This document shows positions 31,566 through 34,208 of a DNA stretch of 34,208 bases, in pieces; positions within the stretch are counted from its first letter, which is position 1; each line of letters starts with the position of its first letter. Under the pieces are notes generated by a model. It was not told the DNA's origin. It saw only the letters and a program-made list of their open reading frames with translations, and did no database searches. The stretch lies in assembly GCA_947179195.1 (NCBI GenBank), contig CAMXAS010000002.1, positions 1-34,208 of the forward strand, given 5' to 3'. This DNA is from an uncultured Bacteroidales bacterium (lineage in GTDB: Bacteria > Bacteroidota > Bacteroidia > Bacteroidales > P3). Both the position numbers and the translations under genes were made by a program.

Positions 31566-33532
31566 GACTGCAACATTTCATTGATTCGTAAAAGGGCGGC
31601 CACGCTCCACGCCTGCGAAACGGCGCCGCGCGGCGCATGCGGCGGATTGCCGTCGTATATCTCGGACACGGTGCCCATGCAGAGTTCGCCCAAAGCCGGC
31701 TCGAACTGCTGCCATATCTTTTCCAACATCGGCCGCGCCTGCTCGCCGTAAACGGCTTGGCAAGCCTCGGCGAACGGCTCCAACAGCCACACCCACACGA
31801 TACCCTGGTGGTAACGGGCGTCGCGCGTGGGTTGATTGCCTTCGTAAACGCCTTCGTAGCGGCTGTCCATCGGCGCCAACGTCCGCAAGCCGCGCGGCGT
31901 TAAAAGCATCTGACGGACGTGTTCCACGACCAATTGGCAGATTTTATTGCTGATGGCCTTATACGGCAAGGCGGCCGCAATGATTTGGTTGGGGCGGAGC
32001 GAGAAGTCGCCCCGGCCGTCCGACACGACGTCGGCCAAATAGCCGTATTGTTTGTCCCAGAATGCGGCCTTGAAACGTTCGGGGAATTCGGCCATCGGCC
32101 GCTCCCAACGCGACAGGAAGCCGGCCGCGCCCGCCGCATCGTATTGTTTGAGGCTGTCGGCGATAAAACAGAGGGCGTTATACCAAAGCGCGTTGATTTC
32201 GACCGGTGCCCCGGCGCGCGGCGTAATCGGACAGCCGTCCACCACCGCGTCCATCCACGTCAGCGCCTTGCCCGGCTGGGCGGCATACACGAGGCCGTCT
32301 TGTCCCAAACCGATGCCCGCATGGGTGCCGGAAGCGAAACCGTCCACGACGGCCATGACCGCCGCGCCGTACTTTTGCCAGATGCGCGGCCGCTCCGGTT
32401 CCGGCACGGCCATCATGTAACGCTGTACGGCATGGACGAACCACAGCGGCGCATCTACAGAATTGTAGGCGGCTTCATCGCCCGTGCCCACATTGGGGAA
32501 CAAGGCACCCTGCCGGTCGGCCAGCATCCCGTCCAAGACGGCCTCCGCCGTTTCGAACCGTTTGGTGGACAACGTGAGCCCCGGCAACGCGATGAACGTA
32601 TCGCGCCCCCACGGCCCGAACCAGGGATAGCCCGCCATTATCTGCGTCCGCCCCTGCCGTTGCACGATCAGGTCGGCCGCCGCGTTTTCGAGGCAATGCA
32701 ACGCGCTGTCGGCCGGCTGCGCCTGCCGCCTGCCCTCTTCGAAAGCTTCGGCGAAATCGCGCAAGGCCGGTTGGTCGCCGAACGAAGCCACCCCGGCCGT
32801 TACATAGATCGTTTCGCCCACCTGTATCGGCATACGGAACAAGCCGGGCGTAAACCAATCTTCCTTGAAAGGATAGCCGCGCTGTTCCTCCTGCCAATAC
32901 GTGATATCGTAGTACCAGTCCGGCTTTTCCTCAAAGCCGAGCCCGTACATCCCTTCGATGAACAAATCCGAATAACCTTCGTAGAGCCGCAATTTGATGC
33001 CGGACGGCAGGATTTGCACCTGCTCGCAGGCCTTGGCCGGCCGCCGCAACACCTCGTGCTGGCGGCGGAACACGCAAAACGGCCTTAATTCCAGGATGGT
33101 GGGCGAATGCGCCTCTTCCAACGTATAGGCGATGAACAGCCGGTTGAGCCGCTTGTGCATCAGCAGTTCCTTGCGCAGCAACACGCCCCCCACGCGATAC
33201 CACCAGCACGGATGCGGCATCAGGGAGAATTTTTCCAGATACTTATGACCTTTGGGTTCGTAGATATCGCCATAGCGCGTCACGCCGAGGTGGAACGCCT
33301 TGCCGTGCTGACGGACCGTTTCCTGCATCTGCGCGAGCAATACGTAGTTGTCTTGCCCCAAGTTCGGTTGCGGCGCCACATACAGCCCGTGGTACTTGCG
33401 CGTATGGCAACCCGCCACCGAGGAGGCCGCGTAGCAACCGTTCTCGCCCGTACAGAGCCACTCCCGTTGCAGGGAGTCGGACAGATTGGCCAACTGTATT
33501 TTATCCAAAGACAGGTCGAAATGATGTTTCAT
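31562..33532 (-). CDS. Glycogen debranching enzyme (GDE_C / GH133-type)
   Basis: A 656-residue cytoplasmic protein. The N-terminal GDE_N domain has GCYAASSVAGCHTRKYHGLYVA near residue 35. The C-terminal six-hairpin-type GDE_C domain has GYPWFGPWGRDTFIALPG near residue 307, and LRPNQIIAAALPY and ATRDARYHQGIVWVWLLEPFAEA-like segments further on. In the family this domain acts as an amylo-alpha-1,6-glucosidase that removes branch stubs of glycogen. It is the first gene of the four-gene cluster and overlaps the GT4 gene by an ATGA. A perfect 15-base palindrome lies 18 bases upstream of the ATG. Confidence 0.93.
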   Translation of the reverse strand: MKHHFDLSLDKIQLANLSDSLQREWLCTGENGCYAASSVAGCHTRKYHGLYVAPQPNLGQDNYVLLAQMQETVRQHGKAFHLGVTRYGDIYEPKGHKYLEKFSLMPHPCWWYRVGGVLLRKELLMHKRLNRLFIAYTLEEAHSPTILELRPFCVFRRQHEVLRRPAKACEQVQILPSGIKLRLYEGYSDLFIEGMYGLGFEEKPDWYYDITYWQEEQRGYPFKEDWFTPGLFRMPIQVGETIYVTAGVASFGDQPALRDFAEAFEEGRRQAQPADSALHCLENAAADLIVQRQGRTQIMAGYPWFGPWGRDTFIALPGLTLSTKRFETAEAVLDGMLADRQGALFPNVGTGDEAAYNSVDAPLWFVHAVQRYMMAVPEPERPRIWQKYGAAVMAVVDGFASGTHAGIGLGQDGLVYAAQPGKALTWMDAVVDGCPITPRAGAPVEINALWYNALCFIADSLKQYDAAGAAGFLSRWERPMAEFPERFKAAFWDKQYGYLADVVSDGRGDFSLRPNQIIAAALPYKAISNKICQLVVEHVRQMLLTPRGLRTLAPMDSRYEGVYEGNQPTRDARYHQGIVWVWLLEPFAEACQAVYGEQARPMLEKIWQQFEPALGELCMGTVSEIYDGNPPHAPRGAVSQAWSVAALLRINEMLQS

Positions 33533-33550
33533 ATCTCAGATTTTTATCGC

Positions 33551-33565
33551 TAAAAACGGTTTTTA
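33551..33565. promoter_or_regulatory. 15-base AT-rich palindrome upstream of the glycogen cluster
   Basis: TAAAAAC-G-GTTTTTA is a perfect inverted repeat around one central base. It lies between the ftsE stop and the debranching-enzyme ATG. It may be an operator, or part of a weak terminator for ftsE; the sequence alone cannot decide. A direct repeat GATAAAAA flanks it on the minus strand. Confidence 0.35.
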
Positions 33566-33569
33566 TCAA

Positions 33570-34208
33570 CTAAAATGCTTCTTCCTTAATCCGACCGTCC
33601 GCACACATGAGGATGCGGGACGGGAATTTGCTAATCATCAGAAAATCGTGCGTGGCCAACAGGACGGCGCAACCGCCCTTGCTGATTTCCACAAGCAGTT
33701 TCATGATTTCTTCCGAGGTGCCGGGGTCCAGATTCCCCGTCGGCTCGTCGGCCAAAATCAACTCCGGATTGTTGAGCAAGGCCCGCGCGATGGCCACGCG
33801 CTGCTGTTCGCCGCCCGAAAGCCGGTACGGCATCTTGTAGGCCTGCGTTTTGAGCCCGACCTTGTCCAACACCTCTTCGATGCGCTGCTCCATCGCGGCC
33901 TTGTCTTTCCAAGCCGTGGCCTTGAGCACGAACATCAGGTTGTCGTGGATGTTGCGGTCCATAAGCAGTTGGAAATCCTGAAACACGATGCCGATTCGGC
34001 GCCGCAGATACGGAATGTCCTTATCGCGCAAGCCATCTAAGCGCTGGCCGCAGACTTCCACCTCGCCCGCCTGTACCGGCAGGTCGGCGTAAAGCGTCCG
34101 CAAAAGCGAACTCTTGCCCGTGCCCGTCTTGCCGATGAGATAGACGAATTCGCCGCGCCGCATCGACAGGTTGACCTGCGACAGAATCAGATAGTTTTTC
34201 TGATAGAC
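33570..34208 (-). CDS. ftsE: FtsE-like ABC ATPase (partial, N-terminus outside window)
   Basis: The ORF track starts at 34163, but the frame is open to the edge and reads VYQKNYLILSQVNLSMRRGEF before the P-loop, as expected for the family, so the true start lies beyond 34208. Visible hallmarks are YLIGKTGTGKSSLLRTLY (Walker A), the Q-loop VFQDFQLLMDRN, the signature LSGGEQQRVAIARALL and Walker B LILADEPTGNLD. FtsE pairs with FtsX to control cell-wall hydrolases at the division site. FtsX is not in the window. A LolD- or MacB-type ATPase is the alternative, but the IVFQDFQLL and VYLIGKTGTGKSSLL blocks favour FtsE. Confidence 0.88.
   Translation of the reverse strand, partial: VYQKNYLILSQVNLSMRRGEFVYLIGKTGTGKSSLLRTLYADLPVQAGEVEVCGQRLDGLRDKDIPYLRRRIGIVFQDFQLLMDRNIHDNLMFVLKATAWKDKAAMEQRIEEVLDKVGLKTQAYKMPYRLSGGEQQRVAIARALLNNPELILADEPTGNLDPGTSEEIMKLLVEISKGGCAVLLATHDFLMISKFPSRILMCADGRIKEEAF

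Noticed and set aside
1-34208. tRNA, rRNA, CRISPR arrays, prophage, transposase or toxin-antitoxin genes
   Set aside because: No cloverleaf-like sequence, regular spaced repeats, integrase/transposase motifs or small paired toxin-like ORFs were seen on either strand.

Overview
The window looks like chromosomal DNA from a member of the Bacteroidales (phylum Bacteroidota), with a GC content that I judge by eye to be fairly high for that order. The support is: Bacteroidota-type promoters (a TAnnTTTG box at about -7, in three cases with a TTTG-like box 19-20 bases upstream); lineage-restricted small proteins (DUF4295, DUF3276, DUF5683, head-GIN/DUF2807); the rpmG-DUF4295-ftsY-rimO gene order; a long NusB; a phosphoglycerate dehydrogenase with lysine in place of the usual catalytic histidine; and a eukaryote-like (GT3) glycogen synthase fused to a glycogen phosphorylase. 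I cannot name the genus from sequence alone. The coding density is very high and no intergenic stretch exceeds about 225 bases. I saw no rRNA, tRNA, CRISPR array, prophage or insertion sequence.

Layout. (1) 1-6226, minus strand: a six-gene run, read as two predicted outer-membrane beta-barrel proteins, endonuclease III (nth), lipid-A-disaccharide synthase (lpxB), a SpoIID/LytB-domain protein and ComEC (its C-terminus lies outside the window). Several 4-base ATGA overlaps suggest translational coupling. (2) 6339-8733, plus strand: serC and serA, the first two steps of serine synthesis, separated by a terminator-like hairpin and a 120-base imperfect palindrome. (3) 8749-11515, minus strand: rpmG, a DUF4295 gene, an intrinsic terminator, ftsY and rimO (translation and protein targeting). 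(4) 11544-14316: a divergent pair of units, a DUF2807 lipoprotein on the minus strand and tsaB-anmK on the plus strand. (5) 14230-21085, minus strand: a DUF3276 gene, then parA-parB-DUF5683-dapB and a GH3/beta-lactamase fusion. The 3' end of this unit overlaps the 3' end of anmK by 87 bases. (6) 21174-24741, plus strand: pdxS-pdxT (vitamin B6), nusB, yajC, coaE. (7) 24749-33532, minus strand: a four-gene glycogen cluster (debranching enzyme, GT4 glycosyltransferase, GH57 hydrolase, GT3-GT35 synthase/phosphorylase). (8) 33570-34208, minus strand: ftsE-like ATPase, whose N-terminus is cut by the window edge.

How the genes fit together. Cell-envelope work recurs: lipid A (lpxB), peptidoglycan turnover and recycling (GH3/beta-lactamase fusion, anmK, possibly the SpoIID protein), diaminopimelate supply (dapB) and division (ftsE). 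Chromosome segregation is represented by parA and parB. The glycogen cluster is a self-contained storage module. SerC uses the pyridoxal phosphate made by PdxST, and so does the phosphorylase half of the glycogen fusion.

Most of the window is recognisable core metabolism and I did not find a wholly new system. The points most worth a second look are the 120-base palindrome upstream of serA, the terminator placed only a few bases before ftsY, the 87-base tail-to-tail coding overlap between two genes that probably serve one pathway, the structured pdxS leader, and the synthase/phosphorylase fusion. Several ORF-track starts are too long, and ComEC (no stop inside the window) and DUF4295 (too short) are missing from the track.
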